Assembly: GCF_905220365.1 (NCBI RefSeq)
Contig: NC_061151.1
Coordinates: 6,256,197-6,320,196, forward strand
Reading direction: 5' to 3'
DNA length: 64,000 nucleotides
Source of the DNA: Vanessa cardui
Taxonomy: Eukaryota; Arthropoda; Insecta; Lepidoptera; Nymphalidae
Shown: positions 1-12,100 of the stretch, piece after piece
Numbering within the stretch: the first letter of the stretch is position 1
Layout of the letters: each line of letters opens with the position of its first letter
Made by a program: the position numbers and the translations under genes
Notes under the pieces: model-generated
The model's database searches: none
What the model was told of the DNA's origin: nothing
What the model saw: the letters and a program-made list of their open reading frames with translations, nothing else

Positions 1-1632
1 TAGTATCCTCGTATGGCCAAGACCCATGCACTTGTAGCAGCGCAGAGGGCGCTGCTCCAGCACGTATACCCTAGCCGAGCTCCACCCAACCAAGAGACGT
101 CCGGCGTCAGACAGCTTCTTCGCCGCAGCTACTGGACATGTCACGCGGACCATACCCATGTAACCGGGTCCACGTGAAATCTCTCCACATCTAACAACTT
201 CAGAGGGACAATTTCCCTCGCGAGCGACTGCGGCGATTATCTTATCTTTGGTGACGGAGTCATCTAGCCCCGTCACCTTAATGTCCACCTTTCTTACGGG
301 GTGAACGACGCTGGCCACCCCATCTAACACTGTGCGGAGCTTGTCGGCTAGTTTGTCTGCCTGGTCCGACTGTGCTCTCGGCAGCTCCAGCACTCTGGCT
401 CCCGTCGCGGAACGTCGGACTTTTAAACCTCCGTTGATCCCGAGTTCCTGCAGTTTTATGCCTTGCTCAGCTCGCTCCAAGACCTGGGCATATGTTACGC
501 CTTTCTGCTCCGCTTCCGGCTGCAGCGTAACCACTACTGCAGCTGTACGAGGAGCAGTCAACTTAGGCTTAACCGCTTGGGGTGCTTTGGGCACCGTGTG
601 CGCCTCCGTGGCAATCGTTCCAGCTGAAGGCTGTTTCCCCTTTTTTCCTTTTTTAACTACGGTGGACCAGGACATCCCTTGGACCACTTGAGGCGGAGTT
701 GTCTCTGACACGGCGCTTGAACAGCCAGCAACAGGTGCCGGCGGGGCAGCTGGTGACACCCGCTTATGTAGAGGTGCGGAATTCAGCGGTGGAGCCGAAT
801 GGACTGCCTGCGCTTGGGACACAGCGATTTGCTGCGCTGATTCCCGCCTCTTATCCGCAGCTAATGGAGGGCGCTGTATTTTTGCAGGAGGGAGACGTTC
901 CTCCAATTCGGCAAATCGGGCGTTGAGCATAACTCCTATCGTTGAGATAATTGAGGCTTTTATACTGTCCACCATCCGAGCATCCTGTGTGGAGCTGGTG
1001 GACGCCTCATTTACCACAGCGACCTTGGACCGTATCTCCGCAAAATCGCGGCGGTGAGCCTTCACCTCGGCCTTGAGGCTGTCCACCTCTTTGCGCAGGC
1101 GTCCATTATCGGCACGGAGCTTTCGAGTCTCCTCGGCTTCCGTCCGAGACGCTAAAGCATCTACGATTGCCTGTAGTGCAGCTGCCGACTCCCTCAGCTT
1201 CTTGCCAAACCCTCCCTTTAAGTTGGAGGACTTTTGTGCCACCTCCAAAATGAGGGCTGCGCTACGACCAGCCTGTGCGCGAAGTTCTTCCGCGCCCATT
1301 TTTGCGGGATCCTTGGTTTGGACATCCGAGAAAGAAGATTCTTCGGAGTCCAAAACAGTCTGAGGAGGTTCCTTTCGAAACGCTCGACTACGAAGCGATC
1401 GTTCGAAGGCCTCCTCTCTAGCCTCACTGGCCTTGGCCTTCAGCTCGGCCTTAGCCCGAGCGAGACCACTTCCACGACCTTTGGTGGTTTTGCCGCGAAG
1501 AGCAGGCTTACTTTTTGCAGCTATCCTCGTCTCCGTCTCCGTCTCGGAATCGGAGTTAAAAATAGTGAGGCCCTCGTACGGCCTTTTTCGCCGAATTAGG
1601 GCATCCGACGATAATTCGGTGTCGACTTCCAT
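1..1632 (-). CDS. LINE ORF1 (Gag-like nucleic-acid-binding protein), partial
   Basis: Reading the minus strand from the ATG at 1632-1630 gives an open frame of 544 codons with no stop to the window edge. The N-terminal third is charged and Lys/Arg/Glu-rich with heptad-like stretches (about residues 60-220), then a Pro/Ala/Ser-rich linker, then a globular part. At the edge there is a zinc-knuckle start, RCYKCMGLGHTR, fitting CX2CX4H; the last Cys would fall just outside. This order (coiled coil, linker, CCHC knuckles) is that of ORF1 of R1/Jockey-type non-LTR retrotransposons, which coats the element RNA. The endonuclease/RT ORF2 would lie left of position 1. The frame is intact, so the copy may be young. 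The clade cannot be fixed from ORF1 alone. Confidence 0.82.
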   Translation of the reverse strand, partial: MEVDTELSSDALIRRKRPYEGLTIFNSDSETETETRIAAKSKPALRGKTTKGRGSGLARAKAELKAKASEAREEAFERSLRSRAFRKEPPQTVLDSEESSFSDVQTKDPAKMGAEELRAQAGRSAALILEVAQKSSNLKGGFGKKLRESAAALQAIVDALASRTEAEETRKLRADNGRLRKEVDSLKAEVKAHRRDFAEIRSKVAVVNEASTSSTQDARMVDSIKASIISTIGVMLNARFAELEERLPPAKIQRPPLAADKRRESAQQIAVSQAQAVHSAPPLNSAPLHKRVSPAAPPAPVAGCSSAVSETTPPQVVQGMSWSTVVKKGKKGKQPSAGTIATEAHTVPKAPQAVKPKLTAPRTAAVVVTLQPEAEQKGVTYAQVLERAEQGIKLQELGINGGLKVRRSATGARVLELPRAQSDQADKLADKLRTVLDGVASVVHPVRKVDIKVTGLDDSVTKDKIIAAVAREGNCPSEVVRCGEISRGPGYMGMVRVTCPVAAAKKLSDAGRLLVGWSSARVYVLEQRPLRCYKCMGLGHTRIL

Positions 1633-1659
1633 CGTCGAGAACAAACAACATAAAAAAAA

Positions 1660-1713
1660 AAATCTTGTAAAAGCCTACTTGAATAGAGTTTATTTTGATT
1701 TGATTTGATTTGA
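1660..1713 (+). repeat. Repeat C, 3'-tail fragment
   Basis: The sequence CTTGTAAAAGCCTACTTGAATA followed by GTTTATTTTGATTTG repeats matches the 3' tail of repeat C (full copy at 2681-2956), with its (TTTGA)n tail. It abuts the 5' side of the minus-strand LINE, so that LINE probably inserted into a repeat C copy whose other half is left of the window. Confidence 0.7.
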
Positions 1714-1950
1714 AACCACTTTAAATCGGTATGAAGTCGTTTAATGAAACCCATTAGACGTAATCATTCGTTAGAAGCAATAGACTTAGCCTAGGAATTA
1801 CTCGGTCTTTGGTCAAAGACCTTTTAAGTGTTACCTGACCAAGTATATTACACAACGTTTAAATTAATCCGTAATCTTTTAACAATTACCTTGGATAGAA
1901 GGCGTTTTTTAACTAATCGTGTTTCTTTAACTCAGTTAAAGTAATAGTAA

Positions 1951-2260
1951 GTAACAGCCTGTAAATTCCCACTGCTGGGCTAAATGCCTCCTCTCCCTTT
2001 GAGGAGAAGGTTTGGAACATATTCCACCACGCTGTTCCAATGCGGGTTGGTGGAATACACATGTGGCAGAATTTCTATGAAATTTGTCTAATTTCTAGGA
2101 AATGAGTCGAGATGGCCCAGTTGTTAGAACGCGTGCATCTTAACCGATGATAGCGGGTTCAAACCCAGGCAAGCACCGCTGATTAATGTGCTTAATTTGT
2201 CTTTATAATTCATCTTGTGCTCAGCGGTGAAGGAAAACATCGTGAGGAAACCTGCAGTTA
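1951..2260. mobile_element. SINE A, two half-copies in opposite orientation
   Basis: 1951-2083 is the 3' half of SINE A on the minus strand (reverse of TTACAGGCTGTT and the AACAGCGTGGTGGAATATGTTCC core). 2102-2260 is the 5' tRNA-derived half on the plus strand, with an A box (GATGGCCCAGTTGTTAGAAC) and a B box (GGGTTCAAACC). They meet around 2084-2101, forming an interrupted fold-back. Confidence 0.8.
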
Positions 2261-2309
2261 AAGAGTTCATTATTGTTTTGATTATTTATTTCATATGGTA
2301 ACACGAGCT

Positions 2310-2545
2310 GTGCCCGCGACCTTGTACGTGTTTAAATTTTACAAAAAATAAATATGGTAGCCTAAGTTACTCCGTATTATATCAGTTATCTGCCAGTAGA
2401 TGTCCCGTCAAAATCACTCCAGCCGTTCCAGAGATTAGCCGGAACAAACAGACAAAAATTGTATAAAATGTTATTTTGGTATATGTACCGTGTATATACA
2501 AACGCATTAAGTAAAAAAGGGCTATTTTAATATTACAAACATATT
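2310..2545 (+). repeat. Repeat K, dispersed element
   Basis: The stretch starting GCGACCTTGTACGTG and containing AGATTAGCCGGAACAAACAG recurs at 57340-57600 (same strand) and in reverse at 33160-33370 and 51640-51860. It is non-coding. I cannot assign a class; it resembles the non-autonomous tails common in Lepidoptera. Confidence 0.6.
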
Positions 2546-2559
2546 GGAAAGTATAGCCT

Positions 2560-3008
2560 TATATATCAAACCTCAAATACTGTTTATATAATACACAAAA
2601 ACCTTCCCCTGGAAACACTCTATCTATTTAAAAAATCCGCATCAAAATCCGTTGCGTAATTTTAAAGATCTAAAAGCATATTATTCAATACAAAATTTTA
2701 TAGATGATAAAAAAGCGTGGAGCTAATATCTGTTGACTTCCACGCAGAATATATTAATTTAAATAATTGTATTTAACTAACATGACTTTGTATTTTTAAA
2801 TGTTCAAAAAGAGTAACTACTAGTTTCTTGCCGGTTCTTCTCGGTAGAATCTACTTTCCGAACCGGTGGTAGCTTCACTTGTAAAATGACGATTCAAAAG
2901 TGCTTGTAAAAGCCCACTTGAATAAAGTTTATTTTGATTTGATTTGATTTGATTTGAGCATACATAAAAACAGACAGCGGTAAGAGACTTTGTTTTATAC
3001 TGTGTAAT
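2560..3008 (-). mobile_element. Helitron-like fragment interrupted by repeat C
   Basis: 2560-2680 and 2957-3008 together match other copies (11219-11350, 38520-38772, 54955-55211) carrying ACCTTCC, CCGTTGCGTAAT and the AAAGTCGCTT-type end (here AGAGACTTTG). A repeat C copy sits inside with a 6-bp duplication (AGCATA at 2675-2680 and 2957-2962). The CTAG 3' end is not preserved here. Confidence 0.6.
2681..2956 (+). repeat. Repeat C, full copy with (TTTGA)n tail
   Basis: Defining copy of a roughly 275-bp dispersed repeat. It includes GTTTCTTGCCGGTTCTTCTC, AGAATCTACTTTCCGAACCG and a tail of TTTGATTTGA repeats. The short flanking duplication AGCATA and the simple-sequence tail suggest retroposition, as for a SINE or a short LINE tail. 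It has no coding capacity. Confidence 0.7.
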
Positions 3009-3020
3009 GGTTTGTTTCAG

Positions 3021-3193
3021 ACTACATAATCAACGTATCAGACACTCAAATGACCCTCCTTGTTAAGTTATCCGGACCATTCCTGACTGAGCAAGCTGAG
3101 GGTAGGATGAACACATCAGAAAGGGAGGACTACAGGAAGATGGACGTCTGGCTCGAGACTTGGTCGACGAACATGAGGAATACTGGCAAAGAG
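3021..3193 (+). CDS. Oca2: Gene 1 exon (E5 homologue): luminal loop, first part
   Basis: Acceptor TTTGTTTCAG, donor GAG|GTAAAT. It starts with two bases completing a codon (phase as in gene 2 E5). It encodes [12 protein letters not shown], matching [12 protein letters not shown] in gene 2. Sequons NVS and NTS suggest a glycosylated luminal segment. Confidence 0.9.
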
Positions 3194-6100
3194 GTAAATA
3201 GTTATCACTGTGTAACTGTGTATGAGCCTGATGGTAACTGGTCACCATCACCCATAGACAATGACGCTGTAAGAAATATTAACTATTCCTTACATCGTCA
3301 ATGCGCCAACAACCTTGGGAACTAAGATGCTATGTCCCTTGTGCCTGTAGTTACACTGGCTCACTCACCCTTCAAACCGGAACACAACTATACTGTTGTT
3401 CAGCGGTAGAATATCTGATGAGTGGGTGGCACCTACACAGGCGGGCTTACACAAAGGCCTACCCCCAAGTAAATACGAGATCAGAGCCGAGATGGTCCAG
3501 TTGTTAGAACGCGTGCATCTGAACTGATGTTAGCGGCTTCAAACCCACATAAGCACCACTGAATATTCATGTGCTTAAGTGTTCATAATTCATCTCGTGC
3601 TCGGTGAACGAAATCATCGTGAGGAAATCCGCATGTGTCTAACTTCATAGAAATTCGGCCATATATGTGAAATAGACAATCGGAATTAGAACAGCGTGGT
3701 GGAATATGTTCCAATCCCTCTTTTCAAAGCTGCCTTGGGAAAATTTACAGGCTATTGTTGTTGTTCGCTGAGCACGACATGAATTATAATGACAAATTAA
3801 GCACATAAATCAGCGGTGCTTGCCTGGGTTCGAACCCGCAATCATCGGTTAAGATGCACGCATTCTAACCACTGGGCCATCTCGACTCTTAATCTATAAT
3901 TATGCATCTTTTTCGAATTTGTTATTCAAATAGGTATAACAAGCATTCAAAGCCGCACTTGTATAAATAGTTCCAAGTCAAACCCAACACCCAAAGCTGA
4001 GCTAAGATCGTCAACCTCAATTCTTGATCATTTCTTTCAGATGTCACAACTCTGGACGATAATGCTGCAGGAAAATAACCTAGACTTCAAGGAGGGGGAG
4101 TCCCGTTCGACGATCTTGAGTATAGAGACTAATCGGACGAATCACAGCGTTTACGCGCTGCGCATGCGCACCTCGGCCAATGAGAGCATGCCGTTTACAA
4201 TCAACTACAAGATAAATCCGCTAGATGCCAGCACGGGTGTCTTGTATTCCTGTATCCTGCTTTTTGGATTGTACGTTTTGATTATATTTGAGGTAAGGAA
4301 TAAATACTTTATTCTTCTCCCTAGTCGTTTCCTCATTACTGAAGGTCCTGACCACCATTTATTTATTTATTTTTATTGCCTAACTGGATACATGTCATTA
4401 TAGGACGTTGTCCTAATTCGATATTACGTTAAACAAAAATATTTAAAATAGATATGTAACTATTTTCAACCGACTTCAAAAACGGAGGAGGTTATCAATT
4501 CGTCTGTATTTTTTTTTTATGTTTGTTACCTCATAACTTTTCACTGGGTGGAACGATTTTGATTATTTTTTTTTTTTCGTTTGAAAGGTAGTGCTTCCCG
4601 TGGGGTCCATTTTAATTTTATTTTTTTCCGATGATGGTATCCGTATGAAAACGACATAAGTCTTAAATTTGCATTATGTATATGCGCGACAAATAGGTGA
4701 ATAACTGAAAATCACGGTAACCAATTTTGATGATTCTTTTTTTAGTATAACATATATACTTCAAGGGTAGTTTGGTAAAAGTTTGGTAAGTTTCTGAGCA
4801 TAGGATCCATGACAAAGTAACGGAACGGAAGGGAACGGAACAATTCTGAGGAGCACGTTAGCGATACTCGGTCGAATCTTTTATTTATAGGTTATTTGGA
4901 TTGAGATTTGAGTTACCTTCCGTAATGTAGTTATGTTTATGTAATTATCATAGTCGAATATTATAATCAACTAGCTACCCACCCTGGCTTCGCACGGGTG
5001 CAATATTGATACTAAATATACTATAGAATTTGTTTATTTACGACATTAAATTGCAAACTCCTAAAATTATCAGCGTTTCTTTACTATATTGTTCACGTAT
5101 TATTTATACTAACCTTCCCCTGGAATCACACTATCTATTAAAAAAAAACCGCATCTAAATCCGTTGCGTAGATTTAAAGATATAGGGACAGAGAAAGCGA
5201 CTTTGTTTTATACTATGTAGTGATGGAACTCCTATACAGCTCACAGTTAGGGTGCGATATGGGGCAGAATTTTTTACTATCTTTAATCAAATTTTGTGTA
5301 TGTGGTGTGATGTCATATGATATGCTATATTTGGAGTCGGTGCCAGCCAAGAAAACCCTACAGTATATTTATCAAAAAACAATAATAATAATACTTTAAC
5401 AAATATGTCTTTTACAAATTACCTTTTATACAATAATATACTGGATCAATCAAGGGGCTCGTATCGCTTTTTTCTTTTTATTGTTGGGACAAGGGCACCG
5501 TGGCTGACATCGGCTCCAAATATAACAATAACTATAACTACATTATATAATCGTAAATCGACTTTTAAGTAGTCTAATATTTTTCATTTCATTTTAATTA
5601 GGAGGACTAAAAAATATGTTGAATACGCAATTATTTTTATTACTTTTTAGTGCATATTCATTTGTTTTAAAATAGTGTTTTGTTTGAAGTCGGTTTTTCT
5701 TTATGTTAAAATTTTATTTACATACATGTGGGGGTTAAAATTATTGCAAATAGTCACCCCTATCACCTCCTAACGGATATACGTCGAATAACCAATTACC
5801 CTGTATAGCGGCAACAGAAATACATAATTGTCACAATTATTTTTTATTGAATCGGCGGGCGATAATTACTAATTAATAATTGAACGATTAATTTTATATG
5901 GAGTATAATTAATAATAATTATATTAATACACTTCATATTATAATAATATATAAAACCCGAGGTACACACGAGGTAATAAAGGCCCTGGGGATGCGCCAC
6001 ACGAGTGTTATCATGGTTAAAATTTATTACAAAAAAGTTAACACATCCCCTAAGGGAAAATTAGAAGCAATATTAAATGTAAAGCTTAGTATTACATGAT

Positions 6101-9100
6101 TGATTACTATGTTGACCTCAAAACTAGGTGGATCCATAGCAAAGCATAATAAAGAGAAAACAATTGCATGTAAATCGACGTCTCAAATTGACGAATATTA
6201 GGTCATATGATATTACAATTTATTACGTTTGTGTAAAGATCATATTCTCATAAGAAATATATATTGATAAATTGGGATATCCCAAATTGACACGTCGATT
6301 TACATGCACCTGCTTTCTCTGACGCGAGAATCTATAGCGACGAATAGCGTCGAATGGCGCGATAGGGAGCTATTTTTATTGGTTGAGTGAATCGGCAGTA
6401 ATCGGTTTTACTTTCATTCCATTGCATTTTCCGATGCCGCATCTAATTTGTGTCGTACTATACTCTATAATTCGACAATTTTCAAAACGCTTGTCGCATT
6501 ACCACACACACACACATATACAGTGGACCACTGTAAATATGTGTTGCTAGCGTTGCCATAGATACAGATATCAATAAAGCATTGACAAATCGCCGTAACC
6601 CAGTGGAAAAGACTTTTCCTGGTCACAAGTCTGCGACCCGTGTACGATAGTTGACATATGACTTATGAATAATCATCAAGATTAATAAACGTACAACGTC
6701 AAAGATAAGATACATCGTTGTCATTGGAAAATAAACCTTAGTTATATGAGATAGAGTTTAAAATCAATTGACGATAATAAATGGATTTTTGTAATCTCGC
6801 TGTTATTTGAATAGATCGCAATCAACACGTGTATGTTTATTTGCTTTGATTACGTATACCTAGTAAAGTATAATAGTAACGGCTTTATAATATCCCACAT
6901 CCCACTGCTGGGCAAGACACTAGGTCCTAGGAAATGAATTCTCTTCTGAATAGGCTATTCGACTGGTTTTTAAAATCCATTTTATATTATTTAGTAGAAG
7001 TTAAGGAACCCAGTAAAAGTTGTATTTTTTAATTCTAGTACATATTTGCAAAAAGAATATCATATTAAAAATTCCATATTTAAACAGCGCGCAAAAACGC
7101 TACTTGGACAATATGGCAGTATGGCGCTGCAATGGGGTCGGTGACGTCACTTTCCTGTATTTTAATCTGTGGTACATATAGTAGATAAGAAAAGTTTACA
7201 AGAAAGTGACTTCATCATAAGCCCGGCCAATCAGGAGCGTTTTGTGTCAAGTGATAAACGTTTGAAAATTTGCCTTTTTATTTATGGATTTTTGAATAAA
7301 TTAAGTATTATTTTCAACTTTCGTTAGTAAATAACCATTTTTTAAGTCATAATATACACTGATTACAATAATTCACAAATTATTTTTCACATTGTCAAAT
7401 AGCCTATTGTAATTACAAATTAGGCATGCCATGATGCTTGCCAAGGTCTAGGACTAAAAAACCTTCAGATACGATTCATGTCTTATAACTCCTGGATCAC
7501 ATGGGTTATAAACCATTTAAACCATTTATAGTAGGACACAACTTAGATGTCGCATCGGCAAAATTAGTAAAACCGATCACATCCGAATTAAGTGCGCTAT
7601 CCCAAGTTATCAATATTTATTTCTCATGCGAATATGATCTTTGCACAAACGTAATAACATGTAATATCATATGACCTAATATATTCGTCAATTTGACGCG
7701 TCGATTTACATGCACTTGCTTTCTCTGACTCGTGAATCTATAGCGACAAATAGCGTCGAATGGCGCGATAGGGAGCTATTTCTATTGGTCGTGTAAATCG
7801 TCAGTATTCGGTTTTATTTTAATTCCATTTCATTTTCCGATGCTAATTTTGCTACACAGATACATTACATAGATTATACACGAGAAAATAATTAAATTTA
7901 AAGAACACAGTGTATAAGCTGTGCTAATGCACAGCACTGATTCAGATGGCCCCTTACTATTAGGTAAACATAAACACATGCGCATACGAAAATAAATAAA
8001 TGAAATTATAAATATCATTAAAAGTTATGAAGTATAATTATAGAAAAACAATTGATTATGAAAGGCATAGAATGCAGCTATAATATTTGCTCTCTAATTG
8101 TATGGTCCTCTTTTTGATTTGCCACCGTCGTTAAATTCAGTCTGGAGGGTGTCATGTGGGCAGCGTAGATATTGAACTGAAGAATTAATAATAATGCTGT
8201 ATATAATATATGGCAATATTCTCTTTCGTCTAGTTCAAATTTCGAACCTAAAATGCTCCATTAAATTCTTATGAATATATTTGCCTTCTAGTTTAAATTT
8301 CGAACACAAAACGCTTCAACAAAGTCCTACGACAATCCTTTCTTGTCATCTAGTTTGAATTTCGAACATAAAACGTTCTAGAACAGTACTATGAAAATAT
8401 TTCATGTTCGTCGTCTAATTTAAATTTGGAACACAAAACGCTCCAGCAAAGCCCTATGAAAATTCTTTCTTGTCATCTAGTTTAAATTTCGAACACCAAA
8501 TGCTCCAGCAAAGTGCTAAGACAATAATTTTTAAATTTCGAGTATTTTACGTTTCAGAAGAGTAGTACGATCATTCTGCTCGTTTTATTTAAATTTCGAA
8601 CTCAAAACGCTCCAGTAGTGTCCTAAGAAATTCCTATTTGTAATCTAGTTTAAATTTCGAACATTTAATGCTTCTGGAACGTACTTATTTTTAACACGCT
8701 TTTATTTTTCTTGTAACTATGTATGTAAGAAAATCTTGGAATCTTAATTTGACCCACTTCCCGGACTTCGATTAGGAAGAAATTTTACACACGCTCTGTA
8801 TACAATGACTAGATAAGAAACATCATTACAAATCCAATATGGCGGCGTCCCTAAGATGGCGTACTGGCTTTTTATAATCCACCCTCATGATACGGATATT
8901 CAATGATAGGCTATTTTTGTGCGTACTAAAACTGTGTTTTCGAGATTATTGAACTATTATATTTTATTTTCTTGATGGTAGGGCTTTGTGGGCAACTAGG
9001 GCACTCATCAGATATTCTACTGCTAAACAACAGTACGCAGTATTGTTGTGTTCCGGTTTGTTGTGTTCCGGTGAGTGAGCCAGTGTAACTACAGGCACAA

Positions 9101-12100
9101 GGGACATAGCATCTTAGTCCCCAAGGTTGGTGCAAATTGACGATGTAAAGAATAGTTAATATTTCTTACAGCGTCATTGTCTATGGGTGATGGTGACCAC
9201 TTACCATCAGGTGACCCATATGCTCGTCCGCGAACATATTCCATAAAAAAATATATTAATTGTGATAGATTATCTTTATCTGTTCTTTCAATAATTACTA
9301 ACGAGGCAATTCTGCCACGTACAACAATGTATCCTATCTCGGCTATGAAAATAATCTATATAGATCTTTTAACAAGGAACTTGAATTATTTAATAATTGA
9401 ACTTTGTACGTTCTTAATTCTTATCTATATTAATAGAGCTGACTAATTTGATTGTTTGAATACGCTAATCTTGGAATCAACGATTTGATAATGTTTTCAC
9501 GTTAGATAGCCCAATAATTGAGGAAGATTATGATATAGTGAGTCGAGATGGCCCAGTGGTTAGAACGCGTGCATCCTAACCGATGATTGCGGGTTCAAAC
9601 CCACTCAAGCACCGCTGATTCATGTGGTTAATTTGTCTTTATAATTCATCTCGCACTTAGCGGTGAAGGAAAACATCGTGAGGAAACCTGCATGTGACAA
9701 ATTTTAGAGAAATTCTGCCACATGTGTATTCCACCAACCCGCATTGGAACAGCGTGGTGGAATATGTCCCAAAACCTTCTCCTTAAAGGGAGCGGAGGCC
9801 TTGAGCCCAGCAGTGGGAATCTATAGGCTGTTGTTGTTGTTATGATATGACCAGGCTCGCCCCGGTTTTGCATGAGTGCAATGCTGATGCTAGATATACT
9901 ACAGGAAGTCTTACGACGTATTTCAACAGTTTTTCAGCCATCAGACAATACAAACCGCTTACGACATCACTTTAGATACTAAAACTATCAGTGTTTCTCT
10001 ACTATATTGTGCATGTATTGTACATGTAAACCTTCCTGAAAGGAGCCAAGATGGTCCAGTGGTTAGAAAGCGTGCATCTTAACCGATGATAGCGGGTTCA
10101 AACTTTAGCAAACACCGCTGAATACTCATGTGCTTAATTTGTATTTATAATTCATCTCGTGCTCGGTGGTGAAGGAAAACATCGTGAGGAAACCTGCATG
10201 TGTCTAATTGAATAGAAATTCTGCCACATGTGTATTCCAATCCGCATTGGAACAGCGTGGTGGTATATGTTTCAAACCTTCACTTCAAAGAAGAGAAGGC
10301 CTTAGCCTAGCAGTGGGAAATTTACAGGCTGTTGTTAAACCTTCCTATTGAAGGTAAAAAAATCGCATCAAAATTCGTTGTGCATTTTTAAAGATCTAAG
10401 CATACATAGACAGGGCCCTTTAATAAAATGGAACACATAACGCACCGGTTTTTTTTTTAATAAAGAATCTGATATGTGTATGTACTGTGTTGCTAGCTCG
10501 TGGAATTTCCTTGAGATTAGATGACGTCGTGACTATCGGACAGTGGGATATCGTCATCATGATTTTACGATTTAACAGTTCAATGATTAGGTATTTTCGT
10601 TTTAGTTGTTAAGAGGTGATAAGACCACTAAATAAATAAATAATTAATAAATAGATATGAGACAATATCACATACATTACTCTGATCCCAACGTAAGTAG
10701 CTAAAGCACTTGTGTTACGGAAAATCAGAAGTAACGACGGTATAACAAACACCCAGACCCAAGACAACATAGAAAACTAATGATACTCTAAATTGACTCG
10801 GCCGGTAATCGTACCCGGGACCTCGGAATGCCGTACCTATGAAAACCGTTGTAGACACCACTCAACCACGGAGGTTGTCAACTAATACCGGTAGTCGCTG
10901 TCGTTAGGTAAAGAAATATATACCTAACATGTTTCATACCTGAGCAGAGATGGCCCAGTGGTTAGAACGCGTGCATCTTAACCGATGATTGCGGGTTCAA
11001 ATCCAGACAAGCACCGCTGATTCTTGTGCTTAATTTGTCCTTATAATTTATCTCGTAATCGGCGGTGAAGAAAAACATCGTGAGGAAACCTGCATGTGAC
11101 AAATTTCATAGAAATTCGTGGAATATGTTCCAAACCTTCTTCTCTAAGGGAGAGGAGGCCTTTAGCCCAGCAGTGAGAATTTACAGGCTGTTGTTGTTGT
11201 TTGTTGTATATTTCATACTAGCGACCCGCCCAGTCTACGCATGGGTGTAATAATATCACAGTAGAAACTTCTAAAATTATCAGTGTTTCTTTACTAAATT
11301 TTCCATGCATTAAAAACAAAAACCTTCCTCTGAAATCACTGTATCACTGTATGTATAAATTTAATGATAATAATTACAAACATATTAACAAATAAACAAT
11401 TACTCATATTAACATATAGTATAGTATACTTTTTTGATTGTTTATAATAAGTTTTGCTTGGTGGTAGGGCTTTGAGCAAGCCCGTCTGGATAGGTGCCAC
11501 CCACTCATCAGATATTCTACCGCCAAATAACAGTACTCAGTATTGTTATGTTCCGGTTTGAAGGGTGAGTGAGCCAGTGTGTTTGCGAGTTCCCAAGGTT
11601 GGTGGCACATTGACGATGTAAGGAATAGTTAATATTTCTTACAGCGTCATTGTCTATGTGTTCTGGTGACTACTTACTATCAGGTGGCCCATATGCTCAT
11701 CCTCCAATCACGGTCACCATCTCAAATCTCCTATCAATCTTGGGAACTGATATATTATCCCTTTTGTACTTGACTGAAAAGGCTTACTCACAAACTGAAA
11801 CACAACAATTATAGGTATTGCTGATAACGGCTGACGTATATTGGGTAAGTGGTACCCAGACATGTTTCAAACTATAGAAACATTACACTTACTTATTGAT
11901 AGTCAAATTAAACAGTACCACCCGGTCGGAAAACACCCTGACCTGAGAAGAACCGGCGAAAGAAACTCAGTCATCAGTGGGTCTTTTTTTGTCTATTTTA
12001 TTATATACACAATTGAATATGATAAGAAATAGCCATACAGAAATACCTATCAAAACAATCATTTTTTGTATAATCTGTAATCATGATATAATTAATTAAA

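Noticed and set aside
1073..1599. Plus-strand ORFs across 1-1700
   Set aside because: They are antisense shadows of the 544-codon minus-strand Gag-like ORF.
8231..8690. CRISPR-like regular array
   Set aside because: Repeat units are diverged and of variable period, in a eukaryotic intron; it is a minisatellite.
9540..9615. Possible tRNA gene at SINE A heads
   Set aside because: The same head occurs in more than fifteen copies with the same non-tRNA body; no full cloverleaf with an acceptor stem was found.
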